A DNA stretch of 48,495 nt. Origin: Acidimicrobiia bacterium. Its GTDB lineage: Bacteria > Acidobacteriota > Vicinamibacteria > Vicinamibacterales > UBA2999. Within the stretch, counting starts at the first letter, position 1. Every line of letters starts with the position of its first letter. The notes beneath the pieces were generated by a model. It searched no databases. It worked only from the letters and a program-made list of their open reading frames with translations, and was not told the origin of the DNA. The stretch lies in contig VFYY01000005.1 in NCBI GenBank assembly GCA_016871375.1, forward strand, positions 1 through 48,495, in the 5' to 3' direction. The position numbers and the translations under genes were made by a program. This document shows positions 14,965 through 22,651 of the stretch, one piece after another.

Positions 14965-15680
14965 GCGTTGCGGGGCCCGGACTCCTGAGCGGCGTTCCTC
15001 GACGCGGGCTGGCGAAGCTCAGCAGCAGAGCAGCACGATTTCGTCATCGGGCAGACCGCACATTTCGGCGTGCGGGCGACGCAGACCATCGCGCCGAGGT
15101 CCATCAGCGCCTGGTTGAAGTCGAAGACGCGCTTGCGGGGGACGAGCGCTGCCGACACGGCCCACAGGTGGCGGCGCATGGCGTGCGCCTTGGGGTCGCC
15201 GCTGCCGATGAAGACGCGGAAGAGCACGCGGGCGACGTTCGTGTCGAGGATGGCGGCGCGCTGCCGGAACGCGAAGCTGCGGATCGCGCCGGCGGTGTAC
15301 GCGCCGATGCCCTTGAAGGAGAGCAGCGTTTCCTCGTCCGAGGGCAGCTGGCCGCCGTAGCGGGTCACCGATTCGCGCGCGATCGCGTGCAGGCGGCGCG
15401 GACGGATGTTGTAGCCGAGCGGACGCCACGTCTTCGCCACGTCCGTCCGGCGCGCCGCGGCGAGCGCCTCGAGCGAGGGGTACTTGGCGAGCCACTCGTG
15501 GTACTTCGGCAGCACGCGGTCCACCTGCGTCTGCTGCAGCATCACTTCCGAGACGAGGATGTGGTACGGGTCGTCGGTCTTGCGCCACGGCAGGTCGCGC
15601 CCGTTGGCGCCGTACCAGGCGAGGAGCTGTCGGCGGAAGCGCCGGCGGGCGGCCGGCGGCGGCAGGGAAGAAGCGGACAT
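14961..15680 (-). CDS. mutY: A/G-specific adenine glycosylase, short form
   Basis: The 239-residue enzyme removes adenine mispaired with 8-oxoguanine. Visible marks are the VMLQQTQVDRV helix, helix-hairpin-helix LLSFKGIGAYTAGAI (about 121-135), the catalytic Asp in ILDTNVARV (about 146), and the 4Fe-4S motif C-x6-C-x2-C-x5-C (CVARTPKCAVCPMTKSC). It stops soon after the cluster and lacks the C-terminal NUDIX-like domain of full MutY (about 350 residues) that recognises 8-oxoG. The next gene, overlapping by 4 bp, is a separate NUDIX protein. The ATG at 15680 is preferred; a GTG two codons upstream is possible. Confidence 0.88.
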   Translation of the reverse strand: MSASSLPPPAARRRFRRQLLAWYGANGRDLPWRKTDDPYHILVSEVMLQQTQVDRVLPKYHEWLAKYPSLEALAAARRTDVAKTWRPLGYNIRPRRLHAIARESVTRYGGQLPSDEETLLSFKGIGAYTAGAIRSFAFRQRAAILDTNVARVLFRVFIGSGDPKAHAMRRHLWAVSAALVPRKRVFDFNQALMDLGAMVCVARTPKCAVCPMTKSCCSAAELRQPASRNAAQESGPRNA

Positions 15681-15687
15681 CCGCACC

Positions 15688-15693
15688 TATAAT
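15688..15693 (+). promoter_or_regulatory. Candidate -10 element upstream of the adenosyltransferase operon
   Basis: A perfect TATAAT lies 55 nt before the GTG start at 15748, in the 67-bp gap between divergent mutY and the adenosyltransferase gene. Two short hairpins (15703-15729 and 15727-15750) separate it from the start codon. Confidence 0.5.
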
Positions 15694-15702
15694 CCCCGAA
15701 GC

Positions 15703-15750
15703 GTGCCCCTCGATTAAACCTCGGGGCACCCTGAGGCCACTCGAAGGGTG
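15703..15750 (+). repeat. Two hairpins covering the leader and start codon
   Basis: GTGCCCC (15703-15709) pairs with GGGGCAC (15723-15729). The second element, CACCCT..AGGGTG (15727-15750), resembles the CCCTGAG..CGAAGGG repeat family. The GTG start codon at 15748 lies at the 3' end of the second stem, so folding would hide it. The two hairpins overlap by three bases and are mutually exclusive at their join. Confidence 0.55.
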
Positions 15751-16287
15751 AAGATCTACACAAAGACCGGCGACGCGGGCGAGACGTCGCTCTTCGACAA
15801 CACGCGCGTGTCGAAGGCGGATGCGCGCGTGGACGCCTACGGCGACGTGGACGAGGTGAACGCGTGCCTCGGCGCCGCGCGGGCGGCCGGTCTCGACGCC
15901 GACCTCGGCGGCGCGCTCGAGCAGATTCAGAAGGATCTCTTCGCGCTCGGCGCGCGCCTGGCGGATCCGTCCTCGCGCATCGCGGAGCGCGTGACGAAGG
16001 CGGCGATTACCGATGCCGACGTCGAGCGGCTCGAGGGGACGATCGATCGCCTGGAGACCGAGCTCCCGCCGCTGCGCCGGTTCATTCTGCCCGGCGGGTC
16101 GCCCGCGGGATCGCTGCTGCACCTGGCGCGCACGGTGTGCCGGCGCGCGGAGCGGCGCGTCGTCGCCCTCGGTCCCAACGCGGTCGAGCCGGTCCTCATC
16201 GTCTACCTGAACCGGCTGTCGGACCTGCTGTTCGTGATGGCCCGTGCCGCGAACCACCGCGCACGGACGGCCGAAACCGAATGGTGA
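15748..16287 (+). CDS. Cob(I)alamin adenosyltransferase, PduO type
   Basis: The 179-residue protein begins KIYTKTGDAGETSLFD, the ATP-binding signature of PduO-type adenosyltransferases, and later has RRFILPGGSPAGSLLHLARTVCRRAERRVV and YLNRLSDLLFVMAR. It attaches the adenosyl group to cob(I)alamin, forming coenzyme B12 in the cytoplasm. The GTG start lies in a hairpin stem. The TGA at 16285-16287 overlaps the hpnC ATG (16281), so it is the first gene of a coupled run hpnC-hpnD-hpnE-thiI. A link between B12 and hopanoid genes is plausible through HpnH-type B12-binding radical SAM enzymes, but none is seen here. Confidence 0.92.
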   Translation: MKIYTKTGDAGETSLFDNTRVSKADARVDAYGDVDEVNACLGAARAAGLDADLGGALEQIQKDLFALGARLADPSSRIAERVTKAAITDADVERLEGTIDRLETELPPLRRFILPGGSPAGSLLHLARTVCRRAERRVVALGPNAVEPVLIVYLNRLSDLLFVMARAANHRARTAETEW

Positions 16288-17180
16288 GCGAGGCGTATGC
16301 CGCGTGCCTGCGCGACGCCCGACGCCACTACGAGAACTTCCCGGTCGCATCCGTGCTGGTGCCGCGGCGCGCGCGGCATCACATTGCCGCCGTCTACGCG
16401 TTCGCGCGCGCCGCGGACGATTTCGCCGACGAGGGCCGGCGTTCCGTGGAGGAGCGTCACGCGCTGCTCGACGGATGGCTCGAGCGGCTGCATCAGGCCG
16501 CACGCGCGCCTGAACCCGGACCGCCGCCAAGGCCGGGCGAGCCGGCGCATGCGGTGCCGATCTTCATTGCCGTCGGCGCGACGATACGGGACCGGGGCCT
16601 TCCGGTCTCGCTGTTCGAGGACCTGCTGAGCGCGTTCCGGCAGGACGTGACGGTCACGCGGTACGAGAGCTGGGCCGACGTGCTGGACTACTGCCGCCGG
16701 TCGGCGAACCCCGTGGGCCGTCTGGTGCTTCGCATCGCGGGCCTGCCCCGAGCGAAGTCGAGGGGCCATACCGGCGACCAGCTCGATCGATGGTCTGACG
16801 CCATCTGCACGGCGCTGCAGCTCACGAACTTCTGGCAGGACCTCCACATCGACTACAGCCGCGGCCGCATCTACCTCCCGGCCGAGGAGCGGCGCTTCCA
16901 CGGCGCCCGCGAGGAGGACCTCACCGCCGGGCAGATCACGCTCGCCTGGCAGCAGGCGCTGAGGGCCGCCGTCCGGCGCACGCGGGACCTGTTCGACGCG
17001 GGCAGGCCGCTGTGCGACGCGGTCGCCGGGCGGCTCCGCTACGAGCTGCGCGCGACGTGGCTTGGCGGCGTGCACGTCCTCGATTCGCTGGAGCGCGCGC
17101 AGTTCGACGTCGTCCACCACCGCCCGCGCCTCGGCGCGCGCGACGCCGTGGCGATTGCGTGGCAAACGGTGATCTGGTGA
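16281..17180 (+). CDS. hpnC: Presqualene/squalene synthase-like protein HpnC
   Basis: The 299-residue member of the squalene/phytoene synthase family has both aspartate-rich motifs: ARAADDFADE (about 42-51) and FWQDLHIDYSRGRIYLP (about 183-199). In the HpnCDE route HpnD joins two farnesyl diphosphates to presqualene diphosphate, HpnC converts that to hydroxysqualene, and HpnE reduces it to squalene for hopanoids. The start overlaps the previous gene by 7 bp. A palindrome of the CCCCGAGC..GTCGAGGGG family (16740-16766) is in frame at residues about 153-162 (GLPRAKSRGH), between the two motifs. This insertion seems tolerated because both catalytic motifs are intact. Confidence 0.9.
   Translation: MVSEAYAACLRDARRHYENFPVASVLVPRRARHHIAAVYAFARAADDFADEGRRSVEERHALLDGWLERLHQAARAPEPGPPPRPGEPAHAVPIFIAVGATIRDRGLPVSLFEDLLSAFRQDVTVTRYESWADVLDYCRRSANPVGRLVLRIAGLPRAKSRGHTGDQLDRWSDAICTALQLTNFWQDLHIDYSRGRIYLPAEERRFHGAREEDLTAGQITLAWQQALRAAVRRTRDLFDAGRPLCDAVAGRLRYELRATWLGGVHVLDSLERAQFDVVHHRPRLGARDAVAIAWQTVIW
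16740..16766. repeat. CCCCGAGC..GTCGAGGGG repeat inside hpnC
   Basis: GGCCTGCCCCGAGCGAAG followed by TCGAGGGGC is the same family as the copy at 12403-12430. It adds LPRAKSRG to HpnC with the frame kept. Confidence 0.7.
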
Positions 17181-17992
17181 GCCGCGACACCAGCTTCTAC
17201 TACTCGTTCCTCGTGCTGCCGCCGCGCAAGCGCAACGCCATCATCGCGGTCTGGGACTTCTGCCGCGCCGTGGACGACGCGGTGGACGAAGAGGAGGCGC
17301 GGTCGCGCGCGGAGGAGCAGCTTGCCATGTGGCGCAGCGAGCTCGACGCGGCGTACGCGGGCCGCCAGCCGGCGACGCCGCAGGGGACGGCGTTGCAGCC
17401 CGTCATCCGCGAGTTCAACCTGCCGCGCGAGCCGTTCGAGGAGCTCATAGCCGGGGTGGCGATGGATCTCGACTACTCGCGGTATCCGACGTTCGACGCG
17501 CTGTCGCTGTATTGCCGCCGCGTGGCGTCGATGGTGGGACTGATCTGCCTCGAGATCTTCGGCTATCGCGACCCGAAGGCACGGTCGTACGCGGTGAACC
17601 TCGGGATGGCGCTGCAGCTCACGAACATCGTCCGGGACGTGGCCACGGACCTGCGCCGCGGGCGCGTCTACCTGCCGGCCGAGGATCTCGCGACGTTCTG
17701 CGTCACCGTCGAGATGCTCGAGGCGGGGACGGTCACGCCCGCCGTGCGCGACCTGCTGCGGTTCGAGTGCGAGCGGGCCCGCGAGTATTTCCGCCGTGCG
17801 GCCTCGGAGCTGCCGCGCGCGGACGCCCGCAGCCTCGTGGCCGCCGAGATCATGGGCGGCATCTATTTCGGGATCCTGCGCCGCATCGAGCGCGCCGGCT
17901 ACGACGTCTTCTCGCGGCGCATCCGCGTGCCGCGGCCGCATCGCCTGGTGATCGCACTGCGCATCTGGGCGCGGACCGCCATTGGCCTTTGA
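17177..17992 (+). CDS. hpnD: Presqualene diphosphate synthase HpnD
   Basis: The 271-residue protein has the two Asp-rich motifs of squalene/phytoene synthases, CRAVDDAVDEEEARS (about 31-45) and IVRDVATDLRRGRVYLP (about 151-167), plus TSFYYSFLVLPPRKRNAI at the start. It condenses two farnesyl diphosphates. The GTG start at 17177 overlaps the hpnC stop as GTGA. In the HpnD-like family the second motif is followed by the conserved AEDL segment, which is present. It is the second of three coupled squalene genes. Confidence 0.92.
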   Translation: MSRDTSFYYSFLVLPPRKRNAIIAVWDFCRAVDDAVDEEEARSRAEEQLAMWRSELDAAYAGRQPATPQGTALQPVIREFNLPREPFEELIAGVAMDLDYSRYPTFDALSLYCRRVASMVGLICLEIFGYRDPKARSYAVNLGMALQLTNIVRDVATDLRRGRVYLPAEDLATFCVTVEMLEAGTVTPAVRDLLRFECERAREYFRRAASELPRADARSLVAAEIMGGIYFGILRRIERAGYDVFSRRIRVPRPHRLVIALRIWARTAIGL

Positions 17993-19277
17993 CGCCATCG
18001 TCGTCGGCGGCGGGTTCGCGGGGTTGAGCGCCGCGACCGCGCTGGCCGAACGCGGCGCGCGCGTGCTCGTGGTCGAGGCGAGGCCCTCGCTCGGCGGGCG
18101 CGCCGCGGCGTTCACCGACCCCGCCACCGGCGAGCGCGTGGACAACGGCCAGCACGTCCTCTTCGGCTGCTACGGCGAGACGTTCCGTTTCCTGCGGCGC
18201 ATCGGCGCGGAGGACCGCGTCCGCCTGCAGGACAGGCTCGCCGTGGACGTCGTCGATCGCGACGGCCGGGCGTCGCGCCTGGCGTGCCCCCCGCTGCCGT
18301 CGCCGTTCCATCTGCTCGCGGGCGTGCTCACGTGGGACGCGCTGCCGCTGCGCGACCGTCTCTCTGTGATTTACATGCGTGGTAAGGGCGGGCTACAGCC
18401 CGGCCGCAACGAAACAGTTCGCGAATGGTTAGTGAGGCGAGGGCAGGCGCCCCGCCTCATCGAGCTGCTCTGGGAACCGCTTGCCGTCGCCGCGCTCAAC
18501 CAGTCGATCGACGTCGCCGCGGCCGCGCCGTTCGCGCGCGTCCTCGCCACCATGCTCGCCGGCGGCCCCCGGGGCGCCGCGCTGGCGCTGCCGGCCAGGC
18601 CGCTCGATCACATGTACGCGCTGCCCGCGAAGGCCTTCATCGAGCAGCGCGGCGGGGAAGTCCGAACCAACGCGCCCGCGCAGATTGCGTGTGATCAGTT
18701 GAACGTCACGGTGCGGGGCGAGTCGTCATCCGGCCGCGCGGTGATAGCCGCGGTGCCCTGGTATGCGCTGCCCGACACGCTCCTCTCGCCGCCGCCGGAA
18801 CTTGCGCGGACGGTCGCTGCCGCCGCGCACACCGCGGCGTCGCCGATCGTGACCGTGAACCTGTGGCTCGATCGCGTCGTCACGGACGGGATGTTCGTGG
18901 GCCTGCCGGGACGGACCATGCAGTGGGTGTTCGACAAGCGGACGATCTTCGGCGAGCGGGCATCGCACCTGTCGCTCGTCTCGAGCGGCGCGGAGCACAT
19001 CGTGGCGAGCGGGAACCAGGAGCTGATCGACCTGGCGGTCGCCGAGATCCGCGACGCGCTGCCTGGCGCCCGGGCGGCGACGGTGACGCGGGCCGTCGTC
19101 GTGCGCGAAAAGCGCGCCACGTTCTCGGTGGCGCCGGGCCAGCCGGCACGGCCGGAGACGCGGACCGCGGTGCCGGGCCTGTTCCTGGCCGGCGACTGGA
19201 TCGACACGGGCCTGCCCGCTACCATCGAGGGTGCCGTGCTGAGCGGCCACCTCGCGGCCGCCGCCGCCCTGTCATGA
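17982..19277 (+). CDS. hpnE: Hydroxysqualene dehydroxylase HpnE (FAD-dependent)
   Basis: The 431-residue flavoprotein has an N-terminal dinucleotide-binding fold (AIVVGGGFAGLSAATALAE, then VVEARPSLGGRAAAF), the amine-oxidase-like middle, and the closing FLAGDWIDTGLPATIEGAVLSG motif for FAD. It reduces hydroxysqualene to squalene in the third step of the HpnCDE path. The TTG at 17982 gives an 11-bp overlap with hpnD. A palindrome, GTAAGGGCGGGCTACAGCCC and on to 18405, lies in frame at residues about 133-141 (GKGGLQPGR). The TGA overlaps the thiI ATG by 4 bp. Confidence 0.9.
   Translation: MAFDAIVVGGGFAGLSAATALAERGARVLVVEARPSLGGRAAAFTDPATGERVDNGQHVLFGCYGETFRFLRRIGAEDRVRLQDRLAVDVVDRDGRASRLACPPLPSPFHLLAGVLTWDALPLRDRLSVIYMRGKGGLQPGRNETVREWLVRRGQAPRLIELLWEPLAVAALNQSIDVAAAAPFARVLATMLAGGPRGAALALPARPLDHMYALPAKAFIEQRGGEVRTNAPAQIACDQLNVTVRGESSSGRAVIAAVPWYALPDTLLSPPPELARTVAAAAHTAASPIVTVNLWLDRVVTDGMFVGLPGRTMQWVFDKRTIFGERASHLSLVSSGAEHIVASGNQELIDLAVAEIRDALPGARAATVTRAVVVREKRATFSVAPGQPARPETRTAVPGLFLAGDWIDTGLPATIEGAVLSGHLAAAAALS
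18382..18405 (+). repeat. GTAA-footed palindrome inside hpnE
   Basis: The foot GTAA precedes GGGCGGGCT, an AC loop and AGCCCGGCC. It encodes KGGLQPG within HpnE and keeps the frame. Confidence 0.6.
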
Positions 19278-20491
19278 GCTCGATCGTCGTTCACTACCAG
19301 GAAATCGTGCTGAAGGGGAAGAACCGTCCGTGGTTCATGGGACGGCTCGTCCGCAACCTGCGCGCCGCGGTGTCCGACCTCGACGTGCGCTCGGTTCGCG
19401 CGCTGATGGGCCGCATCGAGCTCGTGCTCGGCCCCGACGCCGTGCGCGAGGAGGTCGGCGACCGGATCCGCCGCACGTTCGGCGTGGCGAATTTCTCGTA
19501 CGCCTCGCGCGGGCCGCTCGATCTCGACGTGCTGGCCGCGGCGATCCTTCGCGACCTGGAGGGGCGCGACTGCGCGACGTTCAGGGTGTCGGCGAGACGC
19601 GCGGACAAGCGCTTCCCGCTGACGTCGCCGCAGATCGAGCGCGAAGTCGGCGGCCGCATCAAGCAGGCGCGCGGCTGGACGGTGGACCTGGACGACCCGG
19701 AACTGGTCATCCACGCCGAGTTCCTGACCAACGAGGTCTTCTACTTCTTCGACAAGGAGCGCGGGCCGGGCGGGCTGCCGACCGGCACCGCGGGCCGCGT
19801 CCTCGGCCTGCTGTCGGGCGGCATCGACTCGCCGGTGGCGGCGTGGCGCATGATGAAGCGCGGCTGCGCGGTGACGTTCGTGCATTTCCACAGCTACCCG
19901 GTTCTGTCGCGCGCGTCGCAGGACAAGGCTCGCGAGCTCGTCACGCTGCTGACGACATGGCAGCGGCACTCGCGCCTCTACCTCGTCGCGTTCGGCGAGA
20001 TCCAGCAGCAGGTGGTCCTCGCCGTCCCCGCGCCGATGCGCGTCGTCGTCTACCGGCGCCTCATGCTGCGGATCGCCGAGCGCATCGCCCGGGCGCGGCG
20101 CGCGCAGGCGCTCGTCACCGGCGACGTCGTCGGCCAGGTGGCGTCACAGACGCTCGAGAACCTCGCGGTCGTCGGCAACGTGGCGGCGCTGCCGCTCTTC
20201 CGGCCGCTGATCGGCATGGACAAGGACGAGATCACCGCGCAGGCGATCGGCATCGGGACCTATCCGATTTCCATCATTCCCGACCAAGACTGCTGCACGC
20301 TGTTCACGCCGCGCCACCCGCAGACGCGCGCGCGGCTCGACGCGATCGAGGCCGCCGAGGTGGCGCTGCCGATCGAGGAGATGGTCGAGCGCGCGGTGCG
20401 GGACGCGGCCGTGGAAGAGTTCGATTTCCCCGCCTCCGCCGAAGGCTTCGGCGAGGCTCGCCGAAGCGCAAAGCGCGAAGGCGGCCGGTGA
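19274..20491 (+). CDS. thiI: tRNA 4-thiouridine synthetase ThiI, no rhodanese domain
   Basis: The 405-residue protein has a ferredoxin-like plus THUMP region (residues 1-165) and a PP-loop adenylation site LLSGGIDSPVAAWRMM (about 178-193). A late conserved CCTLFTPRHPQTR follows (about 337). ThiI activates U8 of tRNA and can also feed sulfur to thiamine. E. coli ThiI carries a C-terminal rhodanese domain with a catalytic Cys; this protein ends before it. The last 19 residues (SAEGFGEARRSAKREGGR) are encoded by a palindromic repeat (20435-20488) and are probably an accidental extension. The start overlaps hpnE by 4 bp. Confidence 0.9.
   Translation: MSSIVVHYQEIVLKGKNRPWFMGRLVRNLRAAVSDLDVRSVRALMGRIELVLGPDAVREEVGDRIRRTFGVANFSYASRGPLDLDVLAAAILRDLEGRDCATFRVSARRADKRFPLTSPQIEREVGGRIKQARGWTVDLDDPELVIHAEFLTNEVFYFFDKERGPGGLPTGTAGRVLGLLSGGIDSPVAAWRMMKRGCAVTFVHFHSYPVLSRASQDKARELVTLLTTWQRHSRLYLVAFGEIQQQVVLAVPAPMRVVVYRRLMLRIAERIARARRAQALVTGDVVGQVASQTLENLAVVGNVAALPLFRPLIGMDKDEITAQAIGIGTYPISIIPDQDCCTLFTPRHPQTRARLDAIEAAEVALPIEEMVERAVRDAAVEEFDFPASAEGFGEARRSAKREGGR
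20435..20488 (+). repeat. Palindromic repeat forming the thiI 3' end
   Basis: GAAGGCTTCGGCGAGGCTCG followed by CCGAAG contains the inverted pair CTTCGGCGAG/CTCGCCGAAG, then GCGCAAAGCGCGAAGGCGGCC. It encodes the C-terminal tail of ThiI. Repeats of this kind are common in GC-rich soil bacteria; the dispersed nature cannot be shown from one copy here. Confidence 0.5.
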
Positions 20492-20515
20492 TAGGATTGA
20501 AAACCGAGGTGCACA

Positions 20516-21601
20516 GTGGCATCAGCAGGCACGATTGAACGCGCATCCGGACTGGCCGGCATCGAGGCGGCGCTTGGCGGCGACGCCACGCTGCTTCAGC
20601 ATCAGTGCAAGACGATCTCGAAGGACCTGCTGCACCTGCCGGGGCCCGACTTCGTCGAGCGCGTGCTGGCGCCGACCGATCGGCGGCCACGCGTCCTGGG
20701 CGCGCTGCAGGGCATGTTGAGCCACGGCCGCCTCGCCAACACCGGCTACGTCTCGATTCTCCCGGTCGATCAGGGCATCGAGCATTCGGCCGGCGCGTCG
20801 TTCGCGCCGAACCCGGCGTACTTCGACCCCGAGAACATCGTGAAGCTCGGCATCGAGGGCGGCTGCAACGCGGTCGCGTCCACGCTCGGTGTGCTCGGCG
20901 CCGTCGCCCGCAGGTACGCGCACCGCATTCCGTTCATCCTCAAGCTGAATCACAACGAGTTCATCTCCTACCCCAACTCGTACGACCAGATCCGGTTCGG
21001 CAGCGTCCGGCAGGCGTTCGACATGGGCGCGGCCGGCGTGGGCGCGACGATCTACTTCGGCTCCGAGGAGTCGAAGCGGCAGATCCAGGAGGTGGCGGCG
21101 TGGTTCCAGGAGGCGCACGAGCTCGGGATGTTCACCGTGCTCTGGTGCTACCTGCGCAACCCCGCGTTCAAGACCAAGGACGCCGACTACCATCTGGCCG
21201 CCGACCTGACCGGCCAGGCGAACCACCTCGGCGTGACGATCGAGGCCGACATCATCAAGCAGAAGCTGCCGGAGAACAACGGCGGCTACAACGCGGTCAA
21301 CTTCGGCAAGACGCACAAGGCCGTCTACTCGCAGCTCTCGTCCGACAACCCGATCGACCTGACGCGCTATCAGCTCGCCAACTGCTACATGGGACGCTCG
21401 CCGCTGATCAACTCGGGCGGCGCGTCGGCGGGTGAGAGCGACCTGAAGGAAGCCGTGAAGACCGCCGTGATCAACAAGCGCGCGGGCGGCATGGGGCTCA
21501 TCTCGGGCCGCAAGGCGTTCCAGCGGCCGATGAAGGAAGGCGTGGGGCTGCTGAACGCGATCCAGGACGTCTACTTGACGAAGGAAGTCACGATTGCGTA
21601 G
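20516..21601 (+). CDS. fbaB: Class I fructose-bisphosphate aldolase (DhnA/FbaB type)
   Basis: The 361-residue enzyme fits the bacterial/archaeal class I aldolase family: [51 protein letters not shown] (Schiff-base region), a [10 protein letters not shown] strand and a KTHKAVYS segment. It splits fructose 1,6-bisphosphate in glycolysis and can act in reverse. GTG at 20516 is preceded by GAGGTG 7 nt upstream and is the only good start. The gene follows thiI by 24 bp. The stop TAG (21599-21601) is part of the GTAG foot of a palindrome that also shapes the end of the convergent NUDIX gene. Confidence 0.9.
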   Translation: MASAGTIERASGLAGIEAALGGDATLLQHQCKTISKDLLHLPGPDFVERVLAPTDRRPRVLGALQGMLSHGRLANTGYVSILPVDQGIEHSAGASFAPNPAYFDPENIVKLGIEGGCNAVASTLGVLGAVARRYAHRIPFILKLNHNEFISYPNSYDQIRFGSVRQAFDMGAAGVGATIYFGSEESKRQIQEVAAWFQEAHELGMFTVLWCYLRNPAFKTKDADYHLAADLTGQANHLGVTIEADIIKQKLPENNGGYNAVNFGKTHKAVYSQLSSDNPIDLTRYQLANCYMGRSPLINSGGASAGESDLKEAVKTAVINKRAGGMGLISGRKAFQRPMKEGVGLLNAIQDVYLTKEVTIA

Positions 21602-21622
21602 GGCGGGCCTTTACGGCCCGCC
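21598..21622 (+). repeat. GTAG-footed palindrome between convergent fbaB and NUDIX gene
   Basis: GTAG (21598-21601) plus GGCGGGCC-TTTA-CGGCCCGCC. TAG ends fbaB. On the minus strand the NUDIX frame reads GGC GGG CCG and stops at TAA in the loop (21613-21611), giving a C-terminal GGP. It probably works as a bidirectional hairpin between the two genes. Confidence 0.85.
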
Positions 21623-22105
21623 ATAATACTCGCGCAGCGCCTCGTGCGTGCTGCGGAACGCGAGCTCGTCCCACGGGATCGCGTTCCGCTCGAAGAACGC
21701 CGCCTCCAGCCCTTCGTCATCACATCCAAGGCACCCGCTCACCATCGTCGCCGCGTAGACGATGATGACGGGCGTGCGCCCCGGATACGAGTAGATGTTG
21801 AGGAGCCGGTCGATGCGGACCTCCAGCCCGACTTCCTCGCGCGCCTCGCGAACGGCCGCCGCCTCGACCTCTTCGCCGCGGTCCACGTAGCCGCCCGGAA
21901 AGACCCATTTGCCGTAGCCGGGCTCGATGGCGCGCCGCACCAGCACCACGCGGTTCTGTTCGTCGTGGATGATGGTGCCGACGGCCAGCTTGGGGTCGAG
22001 GTAGAAGACGAATCCGCACGCCGCGCAGACGAGGCGCTCGGGCTCGCCGCTCTTCAGCAGGCGCGATTCGAGCGCGCCGCCGCACATCGGACAGAAACGG
22101 TACAC
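21611..22105 (-). CDS. NUDIX hydrolase with N-terminal zinc ribbon
   Basis: The 164-residue protein has a zinc ribbon (CPMCGGALE..LVCAACGF, C-x2-C twice) and then a NUDIX box GGYVDRGEEVEAAAVREAREEVGLEV (intact G-x5-E-x7-REUxEExGU, about 70-92). It resembles NADH pyrophosphatase-type or ADP-ribose hydrolases, though shorter than NudC (about 257). The only possible start is GTG at 22105, because a TAG lies two codons upstream and the first Cys is residue 5. The ribosome site AGGAGG partly overlaps that GTG, which is unusual. The gene is divergent from def with 18 bp between starts. The substrate is unknown. Confidence 0.85.
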   Translation of the reverse strand: MYRFCPMCGGALESRLLKSGEPERLVCAACGFVFYLDPKLAVGTIIHDEQNRVVLVRRAIEPGYGKWVFPGGYVDRGEEVEAAAVREAREEVGLEVRIDRLLNIYSYPGRTPVIIVYAATMVSGCLGCDDEGLEAAFFERNAIPWDELAFRSTHEALREYYGGP

Positions 22106-22109
22106 CTCC

Positions 22110-22115
22110 TATAAT
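22110..22115 (+). promoter_or_regulatory. -10 element of def, predicting a leaderless or near-leaderless mRNA
   Basis: A perfect TATAAT ends 8 bp before the def ATG (22124). Transcription normally begins about 6-8 bp past the hexamer, at or just before the ATG. No Shine-Dalgarno site lies between. The -35 region is weak (TCGGAC at a 17-bp spacing). Confidence 0.6.
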
Positions 22116-22123
22116 CTTCATTC

Positions 22124-22651
22124 ATGTCGATTCTGAAAGTCGCGCGCATGGGGCACCCGGTGCTGCGCATGCGCGGACGGGCGCTCGAGAAGAGCGAGAT
22201 CCGCCACCCGCTCTTTCAAAAGCTCATCGACGACATGATCGAGACGATGCACGAGTACAACGGGGTCGGGCTGGCGGGCCCGCAGGTCCACGAGGGCGTG
22301 CGGATGTTCGTGGCGCTGCTCGCCGAGGACCCGGACTCGAAGACGGACGCGAGCGTGATCATCAACCCCGAGATCACGCCGCTCGCCGGCAGCCGCGAAG
22401 AAGGCTGGGAGGGATGCCTGAGCATCCCCGACATCCGCGGCATGGTGCCGCGTTTCACGGACATCTCGGTGAAGGCGCTCGACCGCGAGGGGCGGAACAT
22501 CGAGCTCCGCCTGAAGAACTTCCCCGCCAGGGTCGCGCAGCACGAGACCGATCATCTCGACGGCGTGCTCTTCTTCGACCGCATGACGTCGATGCAGTCC
22601 CTGACCTACCTCGAGGAGTACTCGCGGTTCCACGCCAAGGACGACGACTGA
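22124..22651 (+). CDS. def: Peptide deformylase
   Basis: The 175-residue metalloenzyme removes the formyl group from new N-termini. All three motifs are present: GVGLAGPQV (about 46-54), EGCLS (about 96-100, Cys ligand) and QHETDHLDG (about 138-146, His ligands and catalytic Glu). A perfect TATAAT 8 bp upstream predicts leaderless translation. The stop TGA overlaps the ATG of an SDR gene by 1 bp. No fmt gene follows, unlike the common def-fmt pair. Confidence 0.96.
   Translation: MSILKVARMGHPVLRMRGRALEKSEIRHPLFQKLIDDMIETMHEYNGVGLAGPQVHEGVRMFVALLAEDPDSKTDASVIINPEITPLAGSREEGWEGCLSIPDIRGMVPRFTDISVKALDREGRNIELRLKNFPARVAQHETDHLDGVLFFDRMTSMQSLTYLEEYSRFHAKDDD

Noticed and set aside
15703-15750. Cobalamin riboswitch before the adenosyltransferase
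   Set aside because: The leader is only 55 nt after the TATAAT; a B12 aptamer needs well over 100 nt and its conserved box is absent.
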